Assembly (NCBI RefSeq): GCF_040450955.1
Contig: NZ_CP144373.1
Coordinates: 1,840,486-1,904,485, forward strand
Source: Thermodesulfovibrio sp. 3907-1M
Lineage (GTDB): Bacteria > Nitrospirota > Thermodesulfovibrionia > Thermodesulfovibrionales > Thermodesulfovibrionaceae
Reading direction: 5' to 3'
Length of the DNA: 64,000 nt
This document shows positions 45,034 to 53,472 of the stretch, in pieces. Both the position numbers and the translations under genes were made by a program. The first letter of the stretch is position 1. Each line of letters starts with the position of its first letter. The notes beneath the pieces were generated by a model, which was given only the letters and a program-made list of their open reading frames with translations, was not told where the DNA came from and searched no databases.

Positions 45034-45904
45034 TAAATCAAAGGGATTTACAAGTCAGGATGCTGTTACAAAAGTAAAAAGGATTTTAAAAGCTAAAAAA
45101 GCAGGTCATGCCGGTGCACTTGATCCAATGGCAACGGGAGTTTTGCTTGTTTGTCTTAATGAGGCAACAAAGATCTCTGCTTTACTAATGGAACTTGAAA
45201 AGGAGTATGTTTTTAAAGCAAGATTTGGGATTTCAACAGATACCTATGATGCTGAAGGAAGAGTTATAAGAGAGGTTGATAATTTTGAACTTAAAACAAC
45301 AGAATTAGAAAAAATACTTAAAAAATACACAGGTGAAATCATACAGACTCCGCCAATGTATTCAGCAGTCAAAGTGGAAGGAAAGCCTCTTCATAAACTT
45401 GCAAGAAAAGGTATTGAAGTGGAAAGAAAACCGAAAAAAGTTTTCATACACTCATTTAACATTGAAGAATTCTCTCCTCCATTTGTCAGATTCAGGGTAG
45501 TATGTAGCAAAGGCACATATGTAAGGGCTCTGTGTCATGACGTTGGTGAAGAGCTTGGAATGGGTGCTCACATAGTAGAACTTGAGAGAACAAGAGTAGG
45601 ACAGTTTAAGATTGAAGATTCAATTGATATTGATGGATTGAGAGCCTTATGTGAGAAGGGGTTAGATGATTCAGTCTCATCCATATTAAATATTGACAGG
45701 GCTTTATACTTTATTTCCTCTGTGACAGTAGATGATACGCTTGTTAGACGATTTATTAATGGCAACTCTGTAAAAATTCTCTCAGGCATTGTTCCAGCAG
45801 GATGGGTAAAGGTTAAGGATAAAACAGGAAAAATAGTTGGAATAGGCTTTGGCAATGGCGTAATCATAAAACCAGAAAGAATTATCTGGGAGGAGGTATC
45901 ATGA
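45011..45904 (+). CDS. truB: tRNA pseudouridine-55 synthase
   Basis: Makes pseudouridine 55 in the T-loop of tRNAs, 297 residues. It starts VVVLNKSKGFTSQDAV. The catalytic motif is GHAGALDPMATGVLLVC with Asp38. YEFKAR-type strand (KEYVFKARFG), GEIIQTPPMYSAVKVEGKPL and CSKGTYVRALCHDVG follow. A short C-terminal PUA-like segment ends the protein. Overlaps: 23 bp with lptD and 4 bp with purB. Confidence 0.96.
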   Translation: MNAVVVLNKSKGFTSQDAVTKVKRILKAKKAGHAGALDPMATGVLLVCLNEATKISALLMELEKEYVFKARFGISTDTYDAEGRVIREVDNFELKTTELEKILKKYTGEIIQTPPMYSAVKVEGKPLHKLARKGIEVERKPKKVFIHSFNIEEFSPPFVRFRVVCSKGTYVRALCHDVGEELGMGAHIVELERTRVGQFKIEDSIDIDGLRALCEKGLDDSVSSILNIDRALYFISSVTVDDTLVRRFINGNSVKILSGIVPAGWVKVKDKTGKIVGIGFGNGVIIKPERIIWEEVS

Positions 45905-47205
45905 TAGAAAGGTACACAAGAAAAGAGATGGGTAATATATGGAGTATGGAAAACAAATTCAGAAAATGGCTTGAGGTGGAGATTGCTGTTTGCGAGGCAT
46001 GGGCAGAGCTCGGCAAAATTCCTCAGGATGCTTTAAAGGAGATAAAAGAAAAAGCTGACTTTGACATTAAAAGAATTGATGAGATTGAAGCAACTGTCAA
46101 GCACGATGTAATAGCCTTTTTAACTTCTGTGGCTGAAAAAGTTGGACCTGTATCTCGTTACATTCATATGGGACTTACCTCTTCTGATGTTGTTGATACT
46201 GCATTGGCTTTACAGATGAGGCAGGCAGCAGAACTCATAATGAACGATCTTGAGAAAATCAAAGAGCTTTTCCGTGAAAAGGCATTTCAATACAAAGACA
46301 CAATATGCATGGGTCGTAGCCACGGAGTTCATGCTGAGCCAACTTCTTTTGGATTGAGATTTGCTCTGTGGTATGAAGAAGCAAAAAGAAACATTGAGAG
46401 GCTTAACTCAGCAATTGATAGAATCTCTGTAGGTAAAATCTCTGGCGCTGTTGGCACATTTTCAAATATTCCGCCAGAGATTGAAGAGATTGCACTCAAC
46501 AAACTCGGGCTTAAACCAGAGCCTGTGGCAACTCAGGTGGTTCAGAGGGACAGACATGCTGAATTCTTAAGTGTTCTTGCATTGATTGCTGCAATGATTG
46601 AAAAGATTGCTGTTGAGATAAGGCATCTTCAGAGAACAGAGGTGCTTGAGGCAGAAGAACCCTTCACAGAAGGGCAGAAAGGCTCCTCAGCAATGCCCCA
46701 CAAAAGAAATCCAGTGGGATGTGAAAATCTGTCAGGGCTTGCAAGACTTGTCCGCAGTAATGCCTTTGCAAGCTTTGAAAACATAGCACTCTGGCATGAC
46801 AGAGACATTTCCCACTCATCTGTGGAAAGAGTGATAATTCCAGACAACTGCATTCTTGTTGATTACATGCTTAACAGGCTTTATGGAATAATCAAGGATT
46901 TAAGGGTCTATCCTGAAAGAATGCTTAAAAACATTGAACTTAGTTTCGGTCTTTATAATTCTCAGCGTGTGCTACTTGCTCTGGTTGACAAAGGACTTAC
47001 CCGGGAGGCAGCATACAGAGTTGTTCAGTCAAATGCCATGAAAAGCTGGAAAGATGGTAGGCCTTTCATGGAGCTTTTACTTAATGATAGTGATGTAAGA
47101 AAATATCTTACTGAAGATGAAATAAAGAGCATTTTTGAGCTAAACTATTACACAAGAAATATTGAGCATATTTACAGGAGAGCTTTTGGAAATGAGCAAT
47201 GCTAA
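45901..47205 (+). CDS. purB: Adenylosuccinate lyase
   Basis: Splits SAICAR and adenylosuccinate in purine synthesis, 434 residues. Fumarase/aspartase superfamily signature KGSSAMPHKRNPV (about 260-271). MGLTSSDVVDTALALQ and GRSHGVHAEPTSFG carry the catalytic His region. The last block has ISHSSVERVIIPD. Full length, of the roughly 430-residue bacterial type. It sits between truB and a methyltransferase-like gene with 4- and 7-bp overlaps. Confidence 0.96.
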   Translation: MIERYTRKEMGNIWSMENKFRKWLEVEIAVCEAWAELGKIPQDALKEIKEKADFDIKRIDEIEATVKHDVIAFLTSVAEKVGPVSRYIHMGLTSSDVVDTALALQMRQAAELIMNDLEKIKELFREKAFQYKDTICMGRSHGVHAEPTSFGLRFALWYEEAKRNIERLNSAIDRISVGKISGAVGTFSNIPPEIEEIALNKLGLKPEPVATQVVQRDRHAEFLSVLALIAAMIEKIAVEIRHLQRTEVLEAEEPFTEGQKGSSAMPHKRNPVGCENLSGLARLVRSNAFASFENIALWHDRDISHSSVERVIIPDNCILVDYMLNRLYGIIKDLRVYPERMLKNIELSFGLYNSQRVLLALVDKGLTREAAYRVVQSNAMKSWKDGRPFMELLLNDSDVRKYLTEDEIKSIFELNYYTRNIEHIYRRAFGNEQC

Positions 47206-47804
47206 AATTAAAAAAAAGATTAGAAGAGCTTGAGACAACTAAGGTCTGGATATTTCCTGAAAAGGATTTTGAGGAGAGATTGAATAAAAATATAATTGAA
47301 AGATATTCTCAAAAAGGCAGTTATAGCATTATTAACTTTTTTACACATTCAGGCTTTATTCCAGAAATTAAAAGTAGAACAGGAAAAAGGCAAATTAAAA
47401 ATAAATATGAGCTTATGATAATAAAAGCCAATGTTCAAGAGGCTGCCTGGTTTGAACCTGAGCAATACTTTGGGAGTTTAAAAGAAATGATTGAGAGAGT
47501 ATTACCAGACCTAAAAGATAAGGGATTTTTAGTAATTCAAACTAATGATGTGAGAATAAATGGATATGTAGAACCTCTTGCAAAAAAAATTGTGGATTTA
47601 ATAACACATGAAAATTTATGGCTTAAGGAGATTGTGTTAGTAACAAATAATAAATCTCAAGAAGAATCAAATTCTTTAATAGGTTATCTAAAAATAGTTC
47701 ATGAATATCTCTTAGTGTATAATGTTGCAAATGGCACACATCCCGTAGAAGCATTACTTAAGGCAAATTTGGATATAAGTCCAAAAGGAAAATTTAAAAA
47801 ATAA
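47199..47804 (+). CDS. Methyltransferase-like protein without catalytic motif
   Basis: 201 residues, not firmly recognised. The middle and end read like the later strands of a DNA amino-methyltransferase (N4/N6 type): LKEMIERVLPDLKDKGFLVI, QTNDVRINGYVEPLAKKIVD, LKEIVLV and LKIVHEYLLVYNV, the usual place of a conserved HEY/HEYxLV. The position where a (D/N/S)PP(Y/F) motif is expected reads KANVQEAAWFEPEQYF. No SAM-binding FxGxG is seen. It may be a degenerate or partial methyltransferase, or an unrelated look-alike. It overlaps purB by 7 bp and ends 13 bp before the EF-G paralogue. Confidence 0.45.
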   Translation: MLKLKKRLEELETTKVWIFPEKDFEERLNKNIIERYSQKGSYSIINFFTHSGFIPEIKSRTGKRQIKNKYELMIIKANVQEAAWFEPEQYFGSLKEMIERVLPDLKDKGFLVIQTNDVRINGYVEPLAKKIVDLITHENLWLKEIVLVTNNKSQEESNSLIGYLKIVHEYLLVYNVANGTHPVEALLKANLDISPKGKFKK

Positions 47805-47817
47805 AAGGAGGCAGAGT

Positions 47818-49914
47818 ATGAGTAGAGATATCACTAAAATCAGAAACATTGCAATTGTTGCCCATGCAGGTGCAGGTAACACAAAACTTGCAGAGCAGAT
47901 ACTTTTTAAAACAGGCCAGATTGATAGGGTCACAACTGGAGAGACAACAGGTAAGGTGATTGATTATGAACCAGAAGAACTTGCAAGAAACATGACATTA
48001 AGCTGTAAAGTTGCTTACTGCGATTACAGGGATTACAGAATCAATATTATAGATACACCGGGATTCGTGAACTTTCTTGAAGATACAAAGAATGCACTGA
48101 GAGTGGTGGATGGTGCTGTGGTAATTGTAAGTGCCATCTCTGGAGTTAAAGCTGAAACAGAAAGAATATGGAAATACTGCGATGACTATGACCTTCCAAG
48201 AGTTGTTTTTGTAAACAAGCTTGACAAGGAAAATGCTTCCTTTGATAGAGCTGTTGCCGAGATTGAAAAGGTCTTTGGACAAGAAGCAATCCCTCTTACT
48301 TTACCAATAGGAGAAGGCCCAGACCTTAAAGGAATTGTAGATTTAATTTCTTTAAAAGCCTACATTCAGGATGGAAAATCATTAAAAGAAGTTGAGATTC
48401 CCTCTGATTTGATGGGCAGGGTTGAAGAATACAGGAAAAAATTCGTAGAAAAGATTGCAGAGCTTGATGACAGCCTTCTTGAGAAATATCTTGAAGGTGG
48501 AGAGCTTACTGAAGAGGAGTTAAGAAAGGGATTGCATGATGCCTCTTTAGCAAGAAGATTCATACCTGTGCTTGCAGGTTCTGCACTTCTTGGAGTTGGT
48601 GTGGAAGCGTTGCTTGACAGCATCATACTTGCTCTGCCTGATCCAAAGGAAAGAGCAAATATCTATCCTGTAAAAGGCATTAATCCAAAAGATGGAAGCG
48701 AGGTTACAAGACAACCATCTGAAACTGAACCACTTGCTGCCTATGTTTTCAAAACTACGATTGACCCATTTGCTGGAAAAATTTCCTACATAAGAGTTTT
48801 TTCTGGCGTGCTTAAAGCTGACTCAACAGTTCTTAATCCAAATACAGGGACAAAGGAAAGAATTGGTCAGATTTATTATATTCTCGGCAAAACTCAAACA
48901 CCTTGTCAGAAAGCAGGTCCTGGAGAGATTGTGGCAACAGTTAAACTTAAGGATACACTTACAGGGCATACTCTATGCGATGAGAATAATCCAGTTCAGC
49001 TTCCAGAGGTTAGATTTTCTGAGCCCATTATATCCTATGCTATTGCGCCAAAAACAAGAGGTGATGAGGAAAAGGTAAGTGCAGGACTTCACAAGCTTCT
49101 TGAAGAAGACCCGACTCTTAAGTTTTCAAGAGATGAGGAATCAAAGGATATGATACTGAGCGGCATGGGACAGGTTCACATTGAAGTTGCTCTTGAAAAA
49201 CTGAAGAGAAAATTCGGAGTAGAAGTTAACCTTATGGCACCAAAAGTTCCTTATAGAGAGACAATAAAAGCCACTGCAAGAGCACAGGGTAAGTATAAAA
49301 AGCAGTCAGGTGGAAGAGGTCAGTATGGTGACTGCTGGATTCAGATTGAACCACTTCCAAGAGGTGGAGGCTATGAGTTTGTTGACAAAATTGTTGGCGG
49401 AGTAATCCCTCAGCAGTATCGTCCTGCAGTTGAAAAGGGAATAATTGAAACAATGAAAGAGGGAATCCTTGCATACTATCCCATTATTGACATAAGGGTA
49501 ACCCTTTATGATGGTTCCTATCATCCAGTGGATTCCTCAGAAATGGCTTTTAAAATAGCTGGTGCACTTGCACTTAAAAAAGCATTCATGGATGCAAAAC
49601 CGGTTCTTCTTGAGCCAATTATGAAGGCTGAAATAGTTGTTCCCGATGAAACTCTTGGAACAATAATTGGAGACCTTAACTCCCGCAGGGGAAAAGTTCA
49701 GGGAGTAGAGCCTCAGGCAGGTGGAAATCAGAAAATAATTGCCCTTGTTCCAATGGCAGAGATGCTTACATATGCAAACCAGCTACATAGCATGACATCA
49801 GGAAGGGGAATTTATTCAATGGAGTTTTCACACTATGAAGAAGTTCCATCACATATAGCTCAGAAAATAATTGAACAAAGACAGAAAGAGCGTCAGGCGA
49901 AGGCAGAGGAGTGA
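47818..49914 (+). CDS. EF-G-like GTPase with altered P-loop
   Basis: 698-residue elongation factor G family protein with all five domains: G domain (1-280), domain II, III, IV (SGGRGQYGDCWIQIEPL, YHPVDSSEMAFK) and V (LNSRRGKVQGVEPQAG). The G domain has DTPGFVNF and NKLD. The P-loop reads AHAGAGNT, with Asn21 in place of the Lys that binds the nucleotide phosphates in EF-G (AHIDAGKT). The codon is AAC, so a single base change from Lys would suffice. The sequence resembles the EF-G-like/FusA2 paralogue group more than the str-operon EF-G. A strong AAGGAGG ribosome binding site suggests real expression. GTPase activity is doubtful. Confidence 0.85.
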   Translation: MSRDITKIRNIAIVAHAGAGNTKLAEQILFKTGQIDRVTTGETTGKVIDYEPEELARNMTLSCKVAYCDYRDYRINIIDTPGFVNFLEDTKNALRVVDGAVVIVSAISGVKAETERIWKYCDDYDLPRVVFVNKLDKENASFDRAVAEIEKVFGQEAIPLTLPIGEGPDLKGIVDLISLKAYIQDGKSLKEVEIPSDLMGRVEEYRKKFVEKIAELDDSLLEKYLEGGELTEEELRKGLHDASLARRFIPVLAGSALLGVGVEALLDSIILALPDPKERANIYPVKGINPKDGSEVTRQPSETEPLAAYVFKTTIDPFAGKISYIRVFSGVLKADSTVLNPNTGTKERIGQIYYILGKTQTPCQKAGPGEIVATVKLKDTLTGHTLCDENNPVQLPEVRFSEPIISYAIAPKTRGDEEKVSAGLHKLLEEDPTLKFSRDEESKDMILSGMGQVHIEVALEKLKRKFGVEVNLMAPKVPYRETIKATARAQGKYKKQSGGRGQYGDCWIQIEPLPRGGGYEFVDKIVGGVIPQQYRPAVEKGIIETMKEGILAYYPIIDIRVTLYDGSYHPVDSSEMAFKIAGALALKKAFMDAKPVLLEPIMKAEIVVPDETLGTIIGDLNSRRGKVQGVEPQAGGNQKIIALVPMAEMLTYANQLHSMTSGRGIYSMEFSHYEEVPSHIAQKIIEQRQKERQAKAEE

Positions 49915-49924
49915 GGATAAATAA

Positions 49925-51301
49925 ATGAAAAAGCCGTGGGGTGGGAGGTTTAAGGAAGGGACAGCAAAGACTCTTGAGGAGTTTTCCCAGTCCATCTCCT
50001 TTGACCATAAACTCTGGAGAGAGGACATAGAGACAAGCTCTGCCCATGCAAAGATGCTTCATAAACAGGGCATTATTGATGCCTTTGAGCTTGAGCAGAT
50101 ACTTCAGGGACTTAAAGAGATTGCGAAAGAGATTGAGCAGGGCAGATTTCAGTTTAAAGAGGAGCTTGAAGATGTTCATATGAACATTGAAAAAGCACTC
50201 ATTGAAAAGATCGGCTCTGCAGGTGCAAAGCTTCATACTGCCCGTTCAAGGAATGATCAGGTAGCAACAGACTTGAGACTTTATCTGAGAAAAAAAGTCT
50301 CTAAAATTATTGAACAGCTTACAGAACTTGAGAAAATCTTCATCTCCATTGCTGAAAAACATATTGATACAATTATGCCCGGCTATACCCATCTTCAGAA
50401 AGCTCAGCCAGTGCTTCTTGCTCATCATCTTCTTGCCTATGCATGGATGTTTGAAAGAGACCGTGAAAGATTTAAAGAAGCATTAAAAAGAATAAATCAC
50501 TGCCCCCTTGGTGCCTGTGCAATAGCTGGTAGCAGCCTTCCAATTGACAGGGAATTCACTGCAAGAGAGCTTGGATTTGAAGGAGTTATTCCAAACAGCA
50601 TGGATGCTGTATCAGATAGAGATTTTGTGCTTGATGTTTTATACTGCGGAGCAATGGTGATGATGCATTTAAGCAGACTTGCTGAAGAGTTAATAGTTTG
50701 GGCAACTGATGAGTTCAGATTCATAGAGCTTCCCGATAGATTCTCAACAGGCTCAAGTATGATGCCTCAGAAGAAAAATCCAGACCCGGCAGAGTTAATC
50801 AGGGGAAAAACAGGCAGAGTTTATGGAAATCTGCTCTCCCTTCTTACAACAATGAAAGGACTTCCGCTTACATACAACAGAGACATGCAGGAGGATAAAG
50901 AACCTGTTTTTGATACAGTTGAAACAGTGAACGTGAGCCTTAAGATAGTCAATGAGATGCTTCCAGAGATAAAGTTCAACAAAGACAAGATGAAAGAAGC
51001 TTCAGAGAAAGGCTTTACCACTGCTACAGACCTTGCAGAGTATCTTGTAAAAAAAGGTGTTCCCTTTAGAAATGCCCATGAAATAACAGGCAAGATTGTG
51101 CTTTACTGCATTGAAAAGGGAAAGAATCTCACAGATTTGAGCATGAAGGAGTTTAAAAAGTTTTCCAGAAAAATTGAAAGAGATGTTTACGAAATACTTA
51201 CTCCAGAAGGTTCAATTAAGGTAAAAATCTCCTATGGAAGCAGTTCAAAAAAGAGTGTAAAGGAGCAGATAAAGCTACTGAGAAAGAGATTGAGGGGATG
51301 A
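49925..51301 (+). CDS. argH: Argininosuccinate lyase
   Basis: Last step of arginine synthesis, giving arginine and fumarate, 458 residues. It starts KPWGGRFKEGTAKTLEEFSQ. HTARSRNDQVATDLRLYLR and TIMPGYTHLQKAQPV carry the active-site His/Thr. The superfamily signature is GSSMMPQKKNPDPAELIRGK (Gly276 on). Full length. The downstream lipoprotein gene starts within its stop codon. Confidence 0.97.
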   Translation: MKKPWGGRFKEGTAKTLEEFSQSISFDHKLWREDIETSSAHAKMLHKQGIIDAFELEQILQGLKEIAKEIEQGRFQFKEELEDVHMNIEKALIEKIGSAGAKLHTARSRNDQVATDLRLYLRKKVSKIIEQLTELEKIFISIAEKHIDTIMPGYTHLQKAQPVLLAHHLLAYAWMFERDRERFKEALKRINHCPLGACAIAGSSLPIDREFTARELGFEGVIPNSMDAVSDRDFVLDVLYCGAMVMMHLSRLAEELIVWATDEFRFIELPDRFSTGSSMMPQKKNPDPAELIRGKTGRVYGNLLSLLTTMKGLPLTYNRDMQEDKEPVFDTVETVNVSLKIVNEMLPEIKFNKDKMKEASEKGFTTATDLAEYLVKKGVPFRNAHEITGKIVLYCIEKGKNLTDLSMKEFKKFSRKIERDVYEILTPEGSIKVKISYGSSSKKSVKEQIKLLRKRLRG

Positions 51302-52455
51302 AGAAAGGAAAATTGAATATTTACATAGAGATTCCTCGGGGCATTGAGCCCCTCGGAATGACAAAAAATAGGTCATTCCGAGCCTTTTCCTTGTCATCGT
51401 ATATTAGATCATTCCGAGCTTTTTTATTGTCATTCCGAGCTTTTTTATTGTCATTCCGAGCTTTTTTATTGTCATTCCGAGCGAAGCGAGGAATCTCCTC
51501 CTTCTTAGTAATTTTCATCTCATTGTTGTTCCTCCTTACAGGCTGTGGAAGAAAGATGGATCCTACCCTGGAAGATTATCTTCAACCAGAACCTGCTCAG
51601 AACATAACATTATCAGCTTCTTATGACAAAATTGTGATTTCATGGAGCTACTCTGAAAAAAAGAAAGCAAAAATTGGAAGTTTTCTTCTGGAAAGAGAAA
51701 ATTCAGGCCAGGTAAAATCTTTAGGATATTTTGATAATCAGACTAACTCATATGAAGATAAAGAGTTTGTACTTGGTGAAACCTATAAATATCGTCTGAT
51801 TGCAATAAGTGGAAAGGGTGTTTACAGTAAACCGGTTGAGGCAAGTATAACCCCAAAAAAACTGCCTGAGGTTGAAAATATCCAGTATAAGATTACAGAT
51901 GAAGGAGTGATGCTTTCATGGCATAGTTCAGACTCTGTTATGTATAACATTTATACGATCAATCATAAAGGAGAAAGGTCAAAAAAAGGCTCAACGGATA
52001 AAGATTTTTTCCTGGATAAAATAAGTTTTTTCACTTTAAGTTCTTTTATTTCTTTTGAGGATGTTACTGCTTCTGGATATTTAACCTATCTTATTTCTCC
52101 ATATATTTCTGAAGGCGCAGCGTACATTGAAGGACCTGGCAGACAGATAAAGATTCCCATTGAAGATTTTATTCCATCAAAACCCAAAGAAGTATTCTGG
52201 ACAATCAATGAAAACGGTGTTTATATCTCCTGGAAAGAAGTTCCTGAAAAATGGATTAAGGGATACAAAATTTACAGAAAAACAGCCAGTGATTCAGAGT
52301 TTATCCTGATTGGTGAAACTATGATTCCATTGTTTTTTGATGTGCAGTATAATATAAATAATTTGAAAGCACCAGTTTTTTATAGAATTTCTTCAGCAGC
52401 TCCTTTAAAGGAAAGCGAACCTATTGAAATAAAAGTGGAGGTTCAGAATGGATAG
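51298..52455 (+). CDS. FN3-domain lipoprotein with repeat-encoded N-terminus
   Basis: 385 residues from the ATG at 51298. The first 66 or so are encoded by copies of the palindromic repeat: IEIPRGIEPLGMTKN, then SFRAFLL three times (38-58), then SFRAKRGISS. A lipoprotein signal follows (FLVIFISLLFLLTGC, Cys83). The mature protein has about three fibronectin-III-like domains (SYDKIVISWSYSEKKKAKIG, DEGVMLSWHSSDS, NENGVYISWKEVPEKWIKGY). A 60-residue n-region is not normal for a lipoprotein signal. The true start may be the TTG at 51469, which would leave a 25-residue signal (SFRAKRG then the hydrophobic core). It is coupled to argH (4 bp) and hypE (8 bp). Confidence 0.75.
   Translation: MKKGKLNIYIEIPRGIEPLGMTKNRSFRAFSLSSYIRSFRAFLLSFRAFLLSFRAFLLSFRAKRGISSFLVIFISLLFLLTGCGRKMDPTLEDYLQPEPAQNITLSASYDKIVISWSYSEKKKAKIGSFLLERENSGQVKSLGYFDNQTNSYEDKEFVLGETYKYRLIAISGKGVYSKPVEASITPKKLPEVENIQYKITDEGVMLSWHSSDSVMYNIYTINHKGERSKKGSTDKDFFLDKISFFTLSSFISFEDVTASGYLTYLISPYISEGAAYIEGPGRQIKIPIEDFIPSKPKEVFWTINENGVYISWKEVPEKWIKGYKIYRKTASDSEFILIGETMIPLFFDVQYNINNLKAPVFYRISSAAPLKESEPIEIKVEVQNG
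51330..51501 (+). repeat. Array of palindromic repeats inside a lipoprotein gene
   Basis: From left: a full copy at 51330-51362 with centre GGGC-ATTGA-GCCC; a left arm at 51372-51383; a decayed arm near 51393. Three exact tandem 21-bp units follow at 51409-51429, 51430-51450 and 51451-51471 (TCATTCCGAGC then TTTTTTATTG). A full copy ends the array at 51471-51501. The tandem period is 7 codons and is in phase with the lipoprotein reading frame. Confidence 0.9.
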
Positions 52456-53446
52456 AATTCTTCTTGGACATGGAAGTGGTGGAAAGCTTATGCATGAGCT
52501 TATAAAAAAATATATTGCTCCTGTATTTGAGCTGCCTTCTTTAATGGATTCTGCCATAGTCTCAATTAGTCACTCAGGTAAATTGGCAATAACAACTGAC
52601 TCCTACACAGTCTCACCGATATTTTTCCCTGGTGGTGACATTGGAGACCTGGCAATTAATGGAACAGTGAATGACCTTGCTGTTGTTGGTGCTATTCCTC
52701 TTTATCTTACTGTTGGTTTTATTCTTGAAGAAGGCTTTCCAATATCTGATTTTGAAAGAGTTTTAAATAGTATCTCAAATGCAGCTAAAAAGGCAGGAGT
52801 AAAAATAGTTGCAGGAGATACAAAGGTCGTTGACAAAGGAAAGGGAGATGGAATTTTTATAAATACCTCAGGCATTGGTATAGTGCCTGAAGGAGTTGAG
52901 CTTTCACCTCTTAAAATAGAAGTTGGTGATAAAGTAATAATAAGTGGTTCCATTGGAAATCACGGAATTGCTGTGATGAGCGAGAGAAACGGCTTTGTTT
53001 TTGAGCCTCCTGTGCTAAGTGACTCAAGGGCTTTAAATGGATTAATATCAGAAATCTTAAAAGAATTTGCTTGCTATGTTAAAGTAATGCGTGATCCAAC
53101 TCGTGGAGGAGTGGCAACAACACTTAAAGAGCTTGCTCTTGAGTCAGGGAAAGACATCTTAATTTATGAAAATACAATTCCCCTTCATGATACAGTAAGA
53201 GGTGCCTGTGAACTATTAGGACTTGACCCTCTATATGTGGCAAACGAAGGGATTTTTATAGCTATTGTGAAATCCCATATGGCTGAAAAATTGATTGAAT
53301 TAATGAAATCACATCCTTTTGGGAAGGAATCTGCTATAATTGGAGAGGTTACTGGTGAGGGGGGTAAAGTCTTACTTAAGACATCCATCGGAGGCACAAG
53401 AATAGTTGATATGCTTCCGGGAGAGCAATTACCAAGAATATGTTAA
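52448..53446 (+). CDS. hypE: [NiFe]-hydrogenase maturation protein HypE
   Basis: Dehydrates the carbamoylated C-terminal Cys to a thiocyanate for the cyanide ligands of [NiFe]-hydrogenase, 332 residues. AIRS/PurM fold: LLGHGSGGKLMHELI, VAGDTKVVDKGKGDGIFI, MRDPTRGGVATTLKEL. The C-terminal PRIC with the acceptor Cys332 is diagnostic. GGAGG precedes the ATG. The other hyp and hydrogenase genes are not in the window. Confidence 0.96.
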   Translation: MDRILLGHGSGGKLMHELIKKYIAPVFELPSLMDSAIVSISHSGKLAITTDSYTVSPIFFPGGDIGDLAINGTVNDLAVVGAIPLYLTVGFILEEGFPISDFERVLNSISNAAKKAGVKIVAGDTKVVDKGKGDGIFINTSGIGIVPEGVELSPLKIEVGDKVIISGSIGNHGIAVMSERNGFVFEPPVLSDSRALNGLISEILKEFACYVKVMRDPTRGGVATTLKELALESGKDILIYENTIPLHDTVRGACELLGLDPLYVANEGIFIAIVKSHMAEKLIELMKSHPFGKESAIIGEVTGEGGKVLLKTSIGGTRIVDMLPGEQLPRIC

Positions 53447-53472
53447 ATTTAAAGATTAAGGAGGAGTTAAAA

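Noticed and set aside
51409-51471. Tandem 21-bp repeats as a CRISPR array
   Set aside because: The units are directly adjacent with no unique spacers, and no cas genes are nearby. They are part of the dispersed palindromic element.
52448-53446. Selenophosphate synthetase (SelD) as the identity, given selA nearby
   Set aside because: SelD shares the fold, but the C-terminal PRIC and the GHGSGGKL start mark this as HypE.
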